A DNA stretch of 36,732 nt from AP-16 sp036395835. Lineage in GTDB: Bacteria; Pseudomonadota; Alphaproteobacteria; Rhizobiales; Xanthobacteraceae. Numbering within the stretch: the first letter of the stretch is position 1; each line of letters opens with the position of its first letter. Both the position numbers and the translations under genes were made by a program. The stretch spans positions 1 to 36,732 of the forward strand of contig DASWCW010000024.1 of NCBI GenBank assembly GCA_036395835.1, in the 5' to 3' direction. Below, piece by piece: positions 24,628-32,806 of this stretch. The notes under the pieces are model-generated. The model had not been told where the DNA came from, did no database searches, and was given only the letters and a program-made list of their open reading frames with translations.

Positions 24628-25221
24628 TCAGCCGCCCAGGCGACCTTTGGTCGAGGGCACCTCGCCGGCCGCCCGCGGGTCGATCGCAAGGGCCGAGCGC
24701 AGCGCCCGGGCGAGACCCTTGAAGCAGGATTCGGCGATGTGATGGTCGTTGCTGCCGTGCAGGGTTTCCACATGGAGCGTAATCCCGGCATTGGTCGCAA
24801 ACGCCCGGAACCATTCCTCGACGAGCTCGGTGTCGAACGCGCCGACCTTATCGCGGACGAACTCGGCCTTGAACACCAGGAACGGCCGGCCGGAAACGTC
24901 GATCGCCACTCGGGTGAGGGCCTCGTCCATCGGTACGTGGACATCGGCATAGCGGGCGATGCCCCGCATGTCGCCGAGCGCCTGCTTGAGCGCCTGTCCG
25001 AGCGCGATGCCGACGTCCTCGGTGGTGTGATGGTGATCGATGTGGAGGTCGCCTCGCGCCGTGACATTGACGTCGATGCGCGAATGCCGCGCCAAGAGAT
25101 CCAGCATGTGGTCGAGAAAGCCGATGCCGGTCGAGATCGCGGCACTGCCGGTGCCGTCGAGGTCGACGGCAACTTCGACGTCGGTCTCCTTGGTGGTTCG
25201 ACGCAGCGAGGCCTTGCGCAT
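24628..25221 (-). CDS. hisB: Imidazoleglycerol-phosphate dehydratase
   Basis: A 197-residue monofunctional IGP dehydratase, which makes imidazole acetol phosphate in step six of the pathway. Family landmarks include GIGFLDHMLDLLARH, DLHIDHHHTTEDVGIALGQAL with metal-binding histidines, and GSNDHHIAESCFKGLARAL with the second metal set. It lacks the phosphatase domain found in the E. coli fusion, as expected outside enterobacteria. It is the first histidine gene of this cluster and diverges from hslVU across 189 bases that should hold both promoters. Confidence 0.98.
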   Translation of the reverse strand: MRKASLRRTTKETDVEVAVDLDGTGSAAISTGIGFLDHMLDLLARHSRIDVNVTARGDLHIDHHHTTEDVGIALGQALKQALGDMRGIARYADVHVPMDEALTRVAIDVSGRPFLVFKAEFVRDKVGAFDTELVEEWFRAFATNAGITLHVETLHGSNDHHIAESCFKGLARALRSALAIDPRAAGEVPSTKGRLGG

Positions 25222-25410
25222 GGAGCGCCCTTTCGTCCGAGCGGCGCTCTTCTATCAGGCGTGCCCGAGCCGCGCCACCGCCGCACGGCACTATCGTTGA
25301 GGATTGCCGGCATGGGGCTCGGGCCGAGCGGTGCCCGCTCGGCGGGTGCCAAGGCTTTGCATCCGCCGGGCGGCATGCATACATCTCGTTCGCCCGGCCG
25401 CCGCCATCCC

Positions 25411-25962
25411 ATGCAGAACCTCCAACCCGATCCCTGGCATGCGACCACCATCCTGACCGTCCGCAAGGGCGGCGTCGTCGCCATCGGCGGCGACGGCCAG
25501 GTCAGCGTCGGGCAGACCATCGTCAAATCCAATGCCAAGAAGGTGCGCCGGCTCGGCAAAGGCGACGTCATCGGCGGGTTTGCGGGGGCCACCGCCGACG
25601 CCTTCACCTTGTTCGAACGGCTCGAGGCCAAGCTCGAGCAATATCCCGGGCAATTGACCCGCGCGGCGGTCGAGCTCGCCAAGGACTGGCGGACCGATCG
25701 CTACTTGCGCCGGCTCGAAGCGATGATGATCGTCGCCGACCGGCAGGTATCATTGGTGCTCACCGGCACCGGCGACGTGCTCGAGCCGGAAGCCGGACTC
25801 ATGGGCATCGGGTCCGGCGGCAATTTCGCGCTTGCGGCGGCGCGGGCGCTGATCGAGACCGAGCAGGACGCGGAGACCATCGTCAAGAAGGCGCTGGCGA
25901 TCGCCGCGGAAATCTGCGTCTACACCAACCGCAACGTCAGTATCGAGACATTGAGCACATGA
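25411..25962 (+). CDS. hslV: ATP-dependent protease subunit HslV
   Basis: A 183-residue peptidase of the HslUV (ClpYQ) protease. The active-site Thr is the first of TTILTVRKGG after a 12-residue leader (ending WHA) that must be removed; such a leader is normal in alphaproteobacteria. Other landmarks are GDGQVSVGQT, KKVRRL, GFAGATADAFTLFERLE, WRTDRYLRRLEAMM and GSGGNFALAAARAL. The subunit forms two stacked hexamers capped by HslU. The start at 25411 fits homologues; an ATG 13 codons further upstream is less likely. The stop overlaps the hslU start as ATGA. Confidence 0.98.
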   Translation: MQNLQPDPWHATTILTVRKGGVVAIGGDGQVSVGQTIVKSNAKKVRRLGKGDVIGGFAGATADAFTLFERLEAKLEQYPGQLTRAAVELAKDWRTDRYLRRLEAMMIVADRQVSLVLTGTGDVLEPEAGLMGIGSGGNFALAAARALIETEQDAETIVKKALAIAAEICVYTNRNVSIETLST

Positions 25963-27317
25963 GTGTTTCCTTCAGCGCGGCCAAGCCGGCGGATCAATCG
26001 GATTCGCTGTTGACCGCCTTTTCCCCGCGCGAGATCGTTTCCGAGCTCGACCGCTTCATCGTCGGCCAGAACGACGCCAAACGCGCGGTCGCCATCGCGC
26101 TGCGCAATCGCTGGCGGCGGCTGCACCTCGACGAGAAGTTGCGCGAGGAGGTGCTGCCGAAGAACATCCTGATGATCGGTCCGACCGGAGTGGGCAAGAC
26201 CGAGATCTCGCGGCGGCTCGCCAAGCTCGCCGGCGCGCCCTTCCTGAAGGTCGAGGCGACGAAATTCACCGAAGTCGGCTACGTCGGCCGCGACGTCGAG
26301 CAGATCGTGCGCGATCTCGTCGAGATCGCGATCCTGCAGACGCGCGAGAGGAAGCGCAAGGACGTGCAGGCGCGGGCGCAGCTCGCCGCGGAGGACCGGG
26401 TGCTCGCCGCGCTCGTGGGTGCCAACGCCAGCCCCGCCACCAAGGACGCGTTCCGCAAGAAATTGCGCGCCGGCGAGCTCGACGACAAGGAGATCGAGAT
26501 CGAAGTCCAATCGTCCAGCGGCGCCATGCCGCTGTTCGAAATTCCGGGAATGCCGGGCGCGCAAATGGGCGCGATCTCCATCGGCGATCTGTTCGGCAAG
26601 ACGTTCGGCGGCCGCACGAAGAGCCGCCGCGTCAACGTGCAGGATTCCTACGAGATCCTCGTGAACGAGGAATCCGACAAGCTGCTCGATCAGGAGCAGC
26701 TGGTCGGCGAAGCCATCAAGGCGGTCGAGAACAACGGCATCGTGTTTCTCGATGAGCTCGACAAGATCTGCGCGCGCGAGGGACGGATCGGGGCCGATGT
26801 CTCGCGCGAGGGCGTGCAGCGCGATCTGTTGCCGTTGATCGAAGGCACGACGGTCGCGACCAAGCACGGATCGGTCAAGACCGACCACATTCTGTTCATC
26901 GCTTCGGGCGCCTTCCACGTCTCCAAGCCTTCGGATCTGTTGCCCGAACTGCAGGGCCGGCTGCCGATCCGGGTCGAGCTCCAACCGCTGAGCCGGGATG
27001 ATTTCCGGAAAATTCTGACCGAGCCCGAAGCCTCGCTGATCAAGCAGACCGTCGCGCTCTTGGCGACCGAGGGCGTCATTCTGCAGTTCACCGAGGATGC
27101 CGTCGACGCCATCGCCGACATCGCGGTCGAGGTCAATTCGAACGTGGAGAACATCGGCGCGCGCCGGCTGCAGACCGTGATGGAGCGCGTGCTCGATGAA
27201 ATCTCGTTCACGGCGCCCGACCGCTCCGGCGAGTCGGTGAGGATCGACGGCGATTACGTGCGCGACCACGTCGGGGATCTCGCCAAGAACGCCGATCTCT
27301 CCCGGTTCATCTTGTGA
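25959..27317 (+). CDS. hslU: ATP-dependent protease ATPase subunit HslU
   Basis: A 452-residue AAA+ unfoldase that feeds substrates to HslV. It opens with FSPREIVSELDRFIVGQNDAKRAVAIALRNRWRR; Walker A is GPTGVGKTEI, with the pore motif GYVGRDVEQ shortly after, and Walker B is NNGIVFLDELDKI. The I-domain lies between them (about residues 110-240). The C-terminus GDLAKNADLSRFIL inserts into HslV and is intact. It overlaps hslV by four bases, so the two are coupled. After it, where relatives usually have smr directly, a toxin-antitoxin-like pair is found. Confidence 0.98.
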   Translation: MSVSFSAAKPADQSDSLLTAFSPREIVSELDRFIVGQNDAKRAVAIALRNRWRRLHLDEKLREEVLPKNILMIGPTGVGKTEISRRLAKLAGAPFLKVEATKFTEVGYVGRDVEQIVRDLVEIAILQTRERKRKDVQARAQLAAEDRVLAALVGANASPATKDAFRKKLRAGELDDKEIEIEVQSSSGAMPLFEIPGMPGAQMGAISIGDLFGKTFGGRTKSRRVNVQDSYEILVNEESDKLLDQEQLVGEAIKAVENNGIVFLDELDKICAREGRIGADVSREGVQRDLLPLIEGTTVATKHGSVKTDHILFIASGAFHVSKPSDLLPELQGRLPIRVELQPLSRDDFRKILTEPEASLIKQTVALLATEGVILQFTEDAVDAIADIAVEVNSNVENIGARRLQTVMERVLDEISFTAPDRSGESVRIDGDYVRDHVGDLAKNADLSRFIL

Positions 27318-27371
27318 GCTTGCATGGATGAAGGCCGACGCTTTTGCGGATGCTTCGAGCTTCTGAACTTA

Positions 27372-27400
27372 TTGACAAACTACGGGTAATCCGTAGTAAT
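27372..27400 (+). promoter_or_regulatory. Promoter with palindromic operator for the brnT locus
   Basis: A perfect -35 box TTGACA (27372-27377) is followed after 17 bases by AGTAAT (27395-27400, 4 of 6 to TATAAT). Between them lies the perfect inverted repeat ACTACGG-GTAAT-CCGTAGT (27379-27397), so a bound repressor would block polymerase. This is the layout expected for autoregulation by the antitoxin of a toxin-antitoxin operon. Confidence 0.6.
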
Positions 27401-27682
27401 GAGAGACGATGCATTCGAATGGACGAGACCAAAGCCGTCGCGAACTACGCCCATCACGGCGTGAGTTTCGAGACGGCCCGCGAGGTTTTCAAGGACCCCT
27501 TTGCGATTGAGCGGCTCGACGATCGCGGGAACTACGGCGAGGAACGGTTCATCCTCATTGGCATGGCTGAGGGCGCCGTTCTGACAATAGTTCACACCCA
27601 GCGAGCCGGGTGCTTCCGGCTCATCTCGGCACGACGTGCCACGAAGCATGAGCAAGATGACTACTTCGCCCAAAATGTATAA
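27399..27682 (+). pseudogene. brnT: BrnT-family RNase toxin, probably frameshifted near its start
   Basis: The frame from 27419 to 27682 encodes a BrnT-like toxin: DETKAVANYAHHGVSFETA, then FKDPFAIERLDDRGNYGEERFILIGMAEG, and ISARRATKHEQDDY at the end. BrnT toxins are small RNases of RelE-like fold that block translation. The family begins with a strand FEWDE; here FEW (frame of ATG 27399: MRDDAFEW) and DETK lie in different frames, as if one G were lost after TGG at 27420-27422. Translation from the ATG at 27419 would give an 87-residue protein lacking the first strand. A longer upstream frame from 27344 has no family support. I call it a probable pseudogene; an active short form cannot be excluded. 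Confidence 0.7.
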
Positions 27683-27995
27683 GCGCCCCCTGCGTGCCAT
27701 GGAACGGCGGAAGGTCGAGGCTGCTGCCAACAAGGATCCCGATAATCGGCCACTAACGACCCAAGATCTCCGCCGCATGAAGCGTACGCCGCAAGTAAAG
27801 ATCATCCGGCGTGCCCTGGGCCTCAGCCAGGATGAGTTTGCGGCGCGCTACCAAATTCCGATCGGTACGTTGCGCGATTGGGAACAGGGTCGCGCTACGC
27901 CCGATCAAGCTGCACGCGCTTACCTCACCGTGATCGCCCGCGATCCCGAGGCCGTACGCAAAGCCCTCAGTCCATCCCGCCAGCCGAGCCCCTAG
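27648..27995 (+). CDS. HTH antitoxin partner of the BrnT-like toxin
   Basis: A 115-residue protein with a C-terminal helix-turn-helix of XRE type: IIRRALGLSQDEFAARYQIPIGTLRDWEQGRATPDQAARAYLTVIARDP. The N-terminal ~45 residues are basic and probably contact the toxin. This is the COG2944-like antitoxin type rather than the ribbon-helix-helix BrnA of Brucella. It overlaps the end of the toxin frame by 35 bases, the usual order (toxin first, antitoxin second) for this family. It probably binds the palindrome at 27379-27397. The ATG at 27648 is chosen over 27636 because the earlier codons add nothing conserved. It ends tail to tail with smr. Confidence 0.85.
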   Translation: MSKMTTSPKMYKRPLRAMERRKVEAAANKDPDNRPLTTQDLRRMKRTPQVKIIRRALGLSQDEFAARYQIPIGTLRDWEQGRATPDQAARAYLTVIARDPEAVRKALSPSRQPSP

Positions 27996-28049
27996 GCGCG
28001 CCATCAGGACGACCGAACTCCCCTGCACGCAATGGGCGGCGGCTTCTGA

Positions 28050-28071
28050 TTATCCTCACGTTATCCTCACG
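28050..28071. repeat. Tandem 11-bp duplication at the smr stop
   Basis: TTATCCTCACG occurs twice in direct succession (28050-28060 and 28061-28071). The right copy spans the smr stop codon and the left copy lies just beyond it. Confidence 0.8.
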
Positions 28072-28618
28072 GATTCCGCGCGCGCCGCAGCCGCACGTAG
28101 AACGCGCCCGCGCCGCCGTGCGCCGGCCCCGCCGGCTCGAACCCGACCACGGTCTCGCGCAACTTCGGCGATCGCAGCCAGAACGGGACCTGGCGGCGCA
28201 GCACACCGCGCTCTTCATCGGAAAGACCGCGCAACCCTTTCCCGGTGATCACCAGCACGATGCGCGCGCCCTCGGCGCGAGAAATCCGCAGGAACCGTAC
28301 GAGCGCATCGTGAGCCTCGGCCTGGGTGAGGCCGTGCAGATCGATGCGAGCATCGATTCCCGCACGCCCGCGGGCGAGCCGCTGCCGCAGGCGGCGATCG
28401 AGACCGGTAAGCGGGGGAACGGGTTGTTCGCGCGGTTTTGACTGCACGGTCGCAGGCAGGGCGTTGGCAGCAGCGGGAGCGGGTTCCGGAATCTCTTCCG
28501 CCGGCATCCCCGGCTGCGCTGGACGCAAGGGGGCGATCGCGCGCGTGAAGCTCGCCCACAGCTCGCGCTCGTTCCGATCGAGTCTGCGTCCGGACCGGCG
28601 GGATTTCTCGCGGTTCAT
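28067..28618 (-). CDS. Smr-domain protein
   Basis: A 183-residue protein with a C-terminal Smr (small MutS-related) domain: RIDLHGLTQAEAHDALVRFL, IVLVITGKG and the end AHGGAGAFYVRLRR carry the DLHG, TGKG and HGG-GAFYV motifs. Smr domains are nucleases or nucleic-acid-binding modules; the cellular task of the stand-alone alphaproteobacterial form is not settled. The first 85 residues are basic and Pro/Ala-rich, probably disordered. It overlaps mltA by four bases (ATGA), consistent with an operon tim44-mltA-smr. A second in-frame stop possibility lies in the adjacent 11-bp repeat. Confidence 0.95.
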   Translation of the reverse strand: MNREKSRRSGRRLDRNERELWASFTRAIAPLRPAQPGMPAEEIPEPAPAAANALPATVQSKPREQPVPPLTGLDRRLRQRLARGRAGIDARIDLHGLTQAEAHDALVRFLRISRAEGARIVLVITGKGLRGLSDEERGVLRRQVPFWLRSPKLRETVVGFEPAGPAHGGAGAFYVRLRRARNP

Positions 28619-30009
28619 CGCACGCTGGGCGGTCGGGGCAGACCGGGATCGGGCGCGGCACGCGGCTTTCCGGCCTCCGGCTCGGAATGCCGAACCGCGC
28701 CGGCTGCTACGCTTGGAGCGCTCTCGAGCGCGGGTCTCGGCCGCGGCAGCGGCACCGGCTGGTCCAGGATATGCGGCCGTGGGGGCGGCAACGACAGGCG
28801 CGCGGCCGCGAGGCCCGGATCGATCTCGCGGGGAACGAGCATCGCGAACCGGCCCATCTGCTTGATGCGGCCGGCGACGCGCCCCGCATCATCGCCCGCC
28901 CCGAAAAAAAGATCGGCCCGCGCCGGCCCGACGATTGCGGACCCGGTGTCCTGGGCAATCATCAGGCGCCGGAACCGGGTGCTCGGCCGTTCGCTCGTGA
29001 TCGGCAGATCGGCCTGAATGAAGAACGGCGTGCCATAGGCGTGCAGCGATTTATCTACTGCGATCGAGCGGCCCGGCGTGAGCCGGACGCCCTGGCCGCC
29101 GGCCGGCTCGCCCTCATCGCCCAGCCCCGTGATGCGGAAAAACACGAAGGACCGGTTGCTCTGTCTCACCTCCCGCGCCTCTTCCGGGTTCGCCAGCATC
29201 CATTTGCGGATCCTGGCCATCGACATCTCTTCCCGAGGGATGATGTTGCGTTCGATCAGCGGGCGGCCGACGGGCGTGAACGGCAACCCATTGTGGGAAT
29301 CATAATTGACGCGCAACAGCAGCCCGTCCTCGAGCCGGATCCGGGCCGAGCCCTGGATCTGAATGAAGAGCAAATCGATCGGGTCCTTGATCCAGCAGAT
29401 CTCGAGGTGCCGGCCGTCGAGCGCGCCGTTCTCGATCTCCGCCCGATCGAAATAAGGCGTGACGACCTGGTCGCCGACCCGGCGCCCGACCTCGCCCTTG
29501 TTGGGGAACCCCTCGCCGTCACGGCGCGCGGTCAACAATACGAGATCGTCCGGGCGCCGGTAGATCGGGACGGTGAACTCGCGGGTCGGGAAGCGCGATC
29601 CGTCGACGATCGGTTCGTAATAGCCGGTCAGAAGCCCGAGCGACTCGCTCAAGCGCGCGACATGGTTCGGACGGAAGTTGCGCTCGAAGAATTTTCGCGC
29701 TTGCTCGGCATTCAGCCGCCCCGCGACGCTCGCACGCCGGCATACCGCGGCGAGCGCTTCGGACATCGGCTTGGTCTCCGGAAGAGGCTTGGCGCCTTTG
29801 AGCAGAGGACGGCAGCTCGCCAGGAACACGGAGAACCCCGCGGCGTGATCGTCGGCACCCCAGCCGTCCAGCTCGCTCCAACCGAGCGGCTGCAGAGCCG
29901 AATCCGGGAGCTTCAGCGGATCCGGGCTGCTCGCCGCCACGGCGGCGCTGCCAGCAGCAACAATCACGAACGCGACGGTCGGGAGGCGCAGGCGGCCGAG
30001 GGCCGTCAT
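28615..30009 (-). CDS. mltA: MltA-type membrane-bound lytic murein transglycosylase
   Basis: A 464-residue MltA-family transglycosylase that cleaves peptidoglycan with formation of 1,6-anhydro-muramic acid. The MltA domain includes GLLTGYYEPIVDGSRF, WIKDPIDLLFIQIQGSARI and NYDSHNGLPFTPVGR. The 3D domain with catalytic Asp follows (AQDTGSAIVGPARADLFFGAG). The signal peptide (TVAFVIVAAGSAAVAASS) has no lipobox Cys, unlike the E. coli lipoprotein, so this form is probably soluble in the periplasm. The last ~60 residues are Pro-rich. GGAG a few bases before the ATG at 30009 supports the start over a longer frame. It lies 13 bases after the Tim44-like gene. Confidence 0.96.
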   Translation of the reverse strand: MTALGRLRLPTVAFVIVAAGSAAVAASSPDPLKLPDSALQPLGWSELDGWGADDHAAGFSVFLASCRPLLKGAKPLPETKPMSEALAAVCRRASVAGRLNAEQARKFFERNFRPNHVARLSESLGLLTGYYEPIVDGSRFPTREFTVPIYRRPDDLVLLTARRDGEGFPNKGEVGRRVGDQVVTPYFDRAEIENGALDGRHLEICWIKDPIDLLFIQIQGSARIRLEDGLLLRVNYDSHNGLPFTPVGRPLIERNIIPREEMSMARIRKWMLANPEEAREVRQSNRSFVFFRITGLGDEGEPAGGQGVRLTPGRSIAVDKSLHAYGTPFFIQADLPITSERPSTRFRRLMIAQDTGSAIVGPARADLFFGAGDDAGRVAGRIKQMGRFAMLVPREIDPGLAAARLSLPPPRPHILDQPVPLPRPRPALESAPSVAAGAVRHSEPEAGKPRAAPDPGLPRPPSVR

Positions 30010-30022
30010 CGCTACGCTCCGA

Positions 30023-30727
30023 TCATTGACCGGCTTCGGTAGCGACCAGCTTCCAGTTCGGATCGCGCGAGGAAAGATCCCGCGCGAACGTCCACACATC
30101 GGTCACGTCCGTCACCTTGTCGGGAGAGCCCTCGATCACGGCGCCGGAGCGATCGCGGGTCACGGAGACGAGCTGCGACACGAAACGTACCGTCACTTGC
30201 GCGACTCGGCTGCGCAGCTCCGCGGCGGCGATATCCGCCTTGTCGATGGCGATGAACCGGGTCTCGATCGTCTCCCCGCGCGACTCGCGCTCGCGAATTG
30301 CGGCTTCGAAGCCCTCGTAGACCTCGCGCGAAAGCAAGCTCTTCAGCGCGCGGCGGTCGCCCTGGGCAAAGGCCGACACGATCATTTCGTAGGCGGCGCG
30401 CGCCCCGGCCAGGAAGTGCTGAGCATCGAAGCTGGAATCCGCGGCGATGATCGCATCGAGACCGGCCGCCGCCGGCGAGCCTGGCTCCGCGATGCCCTTC
30501 CAGCGCTCCGCGCCGTCGCCTCCCGGCGCCGCGGCGGACGCAGGCTGCGCCACCCGGCCCGGCAGGGTGACGACTTTTTCACTCGGCGAGGTCCGCACCG
30601 CGTCGCGGGCGGAATAGGGATCATAGGGAGGCCGTTCGCGGCCGGTGCGTTGCCCGAGCACGCTGCGCAGCCGCAGAAAAATGAACACGGCGAGCGCCAG
30701 GAAGATGATGGTATAGATGTCGAACAC
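30023..30727 (-). CDS. Tim44-domain membrane protein
   Basis: A 234-residue protein related to mitochondrial Tim44 (bacterial TimA). An N-terminal membrane helix (IYTIIFLALAVFIFLRLRSVLG) is followed by a low-complexity linker and the Tim44 domain: FDAQHFLAGARAAYEMIVSAFAQGDRRALKSLLSREVYEGFEAAI, then VTVRFVSQLVSVTRD and WTFARDLSSRDPNWKLVAT. The mitochondrial relative tethers Hsp70 at the import channel; in bacteria the role is envelope-related and not well defined. It heads the tim44-mltA-smr operon and diverges from fxsA-secB across 212 bases, an arrangement conserved near alphaproteobacterial origins. Confidence 0.96.
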   Translation of the reverse strand: MFDIYTIIFLALAVFIFLRLRSVLGQRTGRERPPYDPYSARDAVRTSPSEKVVTLPGRVAQPASAAAPGGDGAERWKGIAEPGSPAAAGLDAIIAADSSFDAQHFLAGARAAYEMIVSAFAQGDRRALKSLLSREVYEGFEAAIRERESRGETIETRFIAIDKADIAAAELRSRVAQVTVRFVSQLVSVTRDRSGAVIEGSPDKVTDVTDVWTFARDLSSRDPNWKLVATEAGQ

Positions 30728-30939
30728 GTCGTTCGCTTTGCTCTCGGCGGCAGTGCCCGGATCGACGGGCCGCCTGCGGCTTGGTCGCAGATTTGGACGC
30801 GAATTCCGTCGGTATTATGTAAGCGCACGGCGGCGTTGCGCCAGGGCCCGCACCGGCACATCTTCGGCCGGCGGCATTGCGGGATCAGCGAGCTTAGACG
30901 ATCCCGCGGTCGGCGCCAACCTTGACCAAAGAGAATTGA

Positions 30940-31482
30940 ATGATGTTCCGCGTCCATTGGGTTCTGGCCGGCCTTCTCATCCTGCCGATTGCGGAATTGG
31001 CGGTATTTTTCGCCATTGCGTCCGAGATCGGGGTGCTCGCAGCTTTGATCCTCATGCTGGCGACTTCGCTCGCCGGAGCGGCCGTGATCGGCGGGGCGGG
31101 GCGCGGTGCGCGGGCCCGGTTTCGCGCCGCCGCGGGCGCGGACACGCCCGAGGCCGGCATTCCGGGGGCTTTCACGGTGATCGCCGGCATCCTGCTGCTC
31201 GTTCCGGGATTTTTGACCGATATCGCCGGCATCCTGCTGCTCATCCCGGCCCTGCAGCGACGCATTCTCGCGAAGCTGTTGCGCAGTTTCGGAGACGTGC
31301 GGAGGAACGCGGCCCCGGTCGTCGAGCTCGATCCGGACGAATGGCAGCGGGTCGCCGAGGAGGACGGCAGTAAAGACCCGAAGCGGGCGGCCGCCGCCCA
31401 TTCTTGTCGCCCCGCACCGGCTGTGTTAGCCACACCGCCCGAGAGCGGGAGCTCGGCGTCTCGCGGCAAGGAGGAACAATGA
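30940..31482 (+). CDS. fxsA: FxsA family membrane protein
   Basis: A 180-residue FxsA protein with two to three membrane segments: VLAGLLILPIAELAVFFAIASEIG, LAALILMLATSLAGAAVIGG, and FTVIAGILLLVPGFLTDIAGILLLIPALQRRI. In E. coli overproduced FxsA relieves phage T7 exclusion by F plasmid; the normal role is unknown. The C-terminal 70 residues are hydrophilic and longer than in E. coli. An ATG one codon later is an alternative start. The stop overlaps the secB start (ATGA at 31479-31482), so it is cotranslated with secB. Confidence 0.95.
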   Translation: MMFRVHWVLAGLLILPIAELAVFFAIASEIGVLAALILMLATSLAGAAVIGGAGRGARARFRAAAGADTPEAGIPGAFTVIAGILLLVPGFLTDIAGILLLIPALQRRILAKLLRSFGDVRRNAAPVVELDPDEWQRVAEEDGSKDPKRAAAAHSCRPAPAVLATPPESGSSASRGKEEQ

Positions 31483-31961
31483 CCATCATCGGCAACGGCG
31501 GGCCAGGCGAGCAGCCGCAGCTCAATGTTCTTGCGCAGTACACCAAGGATTTCTCCTTCGAGAATCCCAATGCGCCGCGATCGCTTTCGCCGGGACAGGG
31601 ACAGCAGCAGCCCTCGATCAATATCCAGATCAATGTGAACGCCACGCCGCTGGCCGAGAGCGATGTCGAGGTCGAGCTCAAGCTCGATGGCAAAGCGGAG
31701 ACCGAGGGCCAGGTGCTGTTCGCCTTCGAGCTGGTCTATGCGGGCGTGTTCCGGATCCAGAACATTGCGCAGGAGAACGTGCATGCGATCGTGATGATCG
31801 AATGCCCGCGACTGCTGTTCCCATTCGCGCGCGAGATCATTGCGGCGGCGGTGCGCAACGGCGGATATCCCCCGCTCATGATCGATCCGGTAGATTTCGT
31901 CGGGCTCTACCGGCAAAAAATGGGTGAAGTTCAGCCGCAGCAGCCGCAAGCTTTCGCCTGA
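31479..31961 (+). CDS. secB: Protein-export chaperone SecB
   Basis: A 160-residue SecB, the tetrameric cytoplasmic chaperone that keeps preproteins unfolded and delivers them to SecA. Characteristic strings are LNVLAQYTKDFSFENPNAP, INIQINVNATPL, LVYAGVFRIQN, ECPRLLFPFAREIIA and GGYPPLMIDPVDFVGLY. AAGGAGG stands just upstream of the ATG at 31479, which fixes the start. The C-terminal tail is Gln-rich. It follows fxsA with a four-base overlap and converges with dnaQ. Confidence 0.98.
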   Translation: MTIIGNGGPGEQPQLNVLAQYTKDFSFENPNAPRSLSPGQGQQQPSINIQINVNATPLAESDVEVELKLDGKAETEGQVLFAFELVYAGVFRIQNIAQENVHAIVMIECPRLLFPFAREIIAAAVRNGGYPPLMIDPVDFVGLYRQKMGEVQPQQPQAFA

Positions 31962-32060
31962 TCAGTCCCGCGAACTTCCGGACGTAGCGCAGCACGATGG
32001 CCGGCGCGTCATCGAATCGGGACCGACCGACGGCTTGAGATCAAGTCTCGTACCCGGCGT

Positions 32061-32777
32061 TCAGCCGGCGGCCGCGAGTTCTTCTGCGGCGCCGGTGTAA
32101 TCGCGCCAGATCGCGTTGGCGCCGAGCGAGGCCACGAACGCAACATGCGCTTCGCGCTCCTCGGCGCTGATGCGCGGCAGCAGCGCGACGGGACGGATGC
32201 GAATCGCGCCGACCCGCACGTCCGCCGTTCCGATACCTCTCGCCTCCTCGAGCCCGAGCTCGGCCTGGCGCGCGCCGATCAGCTCGATATAGACCTCGGC
32301 AAGGATCTCGGCGTCGAGCAGCGCCCCGTGTTTGGTGCGTCGGGAGTTGTCGATGCCGTAGCGCACGCAAAGATCGTCGAGCCGATTCGGCCCCGCCGGG
32401 TGCTTGCGCCGTGCGAGCAGCAGGGTGTCGATCATCCGTTCGCTGCCGATCATCGGCTTGGCGGCGCGCTCGAGCTCGGCGTTGAGGAAGCCCAGATCGA
32501 ACGCGGCGTTGTGCGCCACCAGCGGCGCTCCGCCGATAAAGGCGAGGAACTCGTCGGCAACTTCGGCAAACAGCGGCTTGTCTTTCAGAAAGTCGGCGGA
32601 GAGACCGTGAACCTCGAACGCCGACGTCGACATCTCGCGCTGGGGATTGACGTAACAATGGAAGCTCTGGCCGGTGGGAATCTTGTTGTCGAGCTCGACG
32701 CAGCCGATCTCGACCAGCCGGTCGCCCTGATAGGGATCGAGTCCCGTCGTCTCGGTGTCCAGCACGATTTCCCGCAT
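32061..32777 (-). CDS. dnaQ: DNA polymerase III epsilon subunit (proofreading exonuclease)
   Basis: A 238-residue DEDD 3'-5' exonuclease. ExoI is VLDTETTGLDP with both catalytic acids; ExoII lies in LVAHNAAFDLGFLNAEL; ExoIII is KHGALLDAEILAEVYIEL with the catalytic His and Asp. It proofreads within the replicative polymerase core. The C-terminal segment (about residues 180-238) should bind the alpha subunit. It follows coaE by 29 bases on the same strand and ends the ppsR-maf-aroE-coaE-dnaQ run. Confidence 0.98.
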   Translation of the reverse strand: MREIVLDTETTGLDPYQGDRLVEIGCVELDNKIPTGQSFHCYVNPQREMSTSAFEVHGLSADFLKDKPLFAEVADEFLAFIGGAPLVAHNAAFDLGFLNAELERAAKPMIGSERMIDTLLLARRKHPAGPNRLDDLCVRYGIDNSRRTKHGALLDAEILAEVYIELIGARQAELGLEEARGIGTADVRVGAIRIRPVALLPRISAEEREAHVAFVASLGANAIWRDYTGAAEELAAAG

Positions 32778-32806
32778 CGGCCTTGCTCCCGGGCAACGCC
32801 GCCCGA

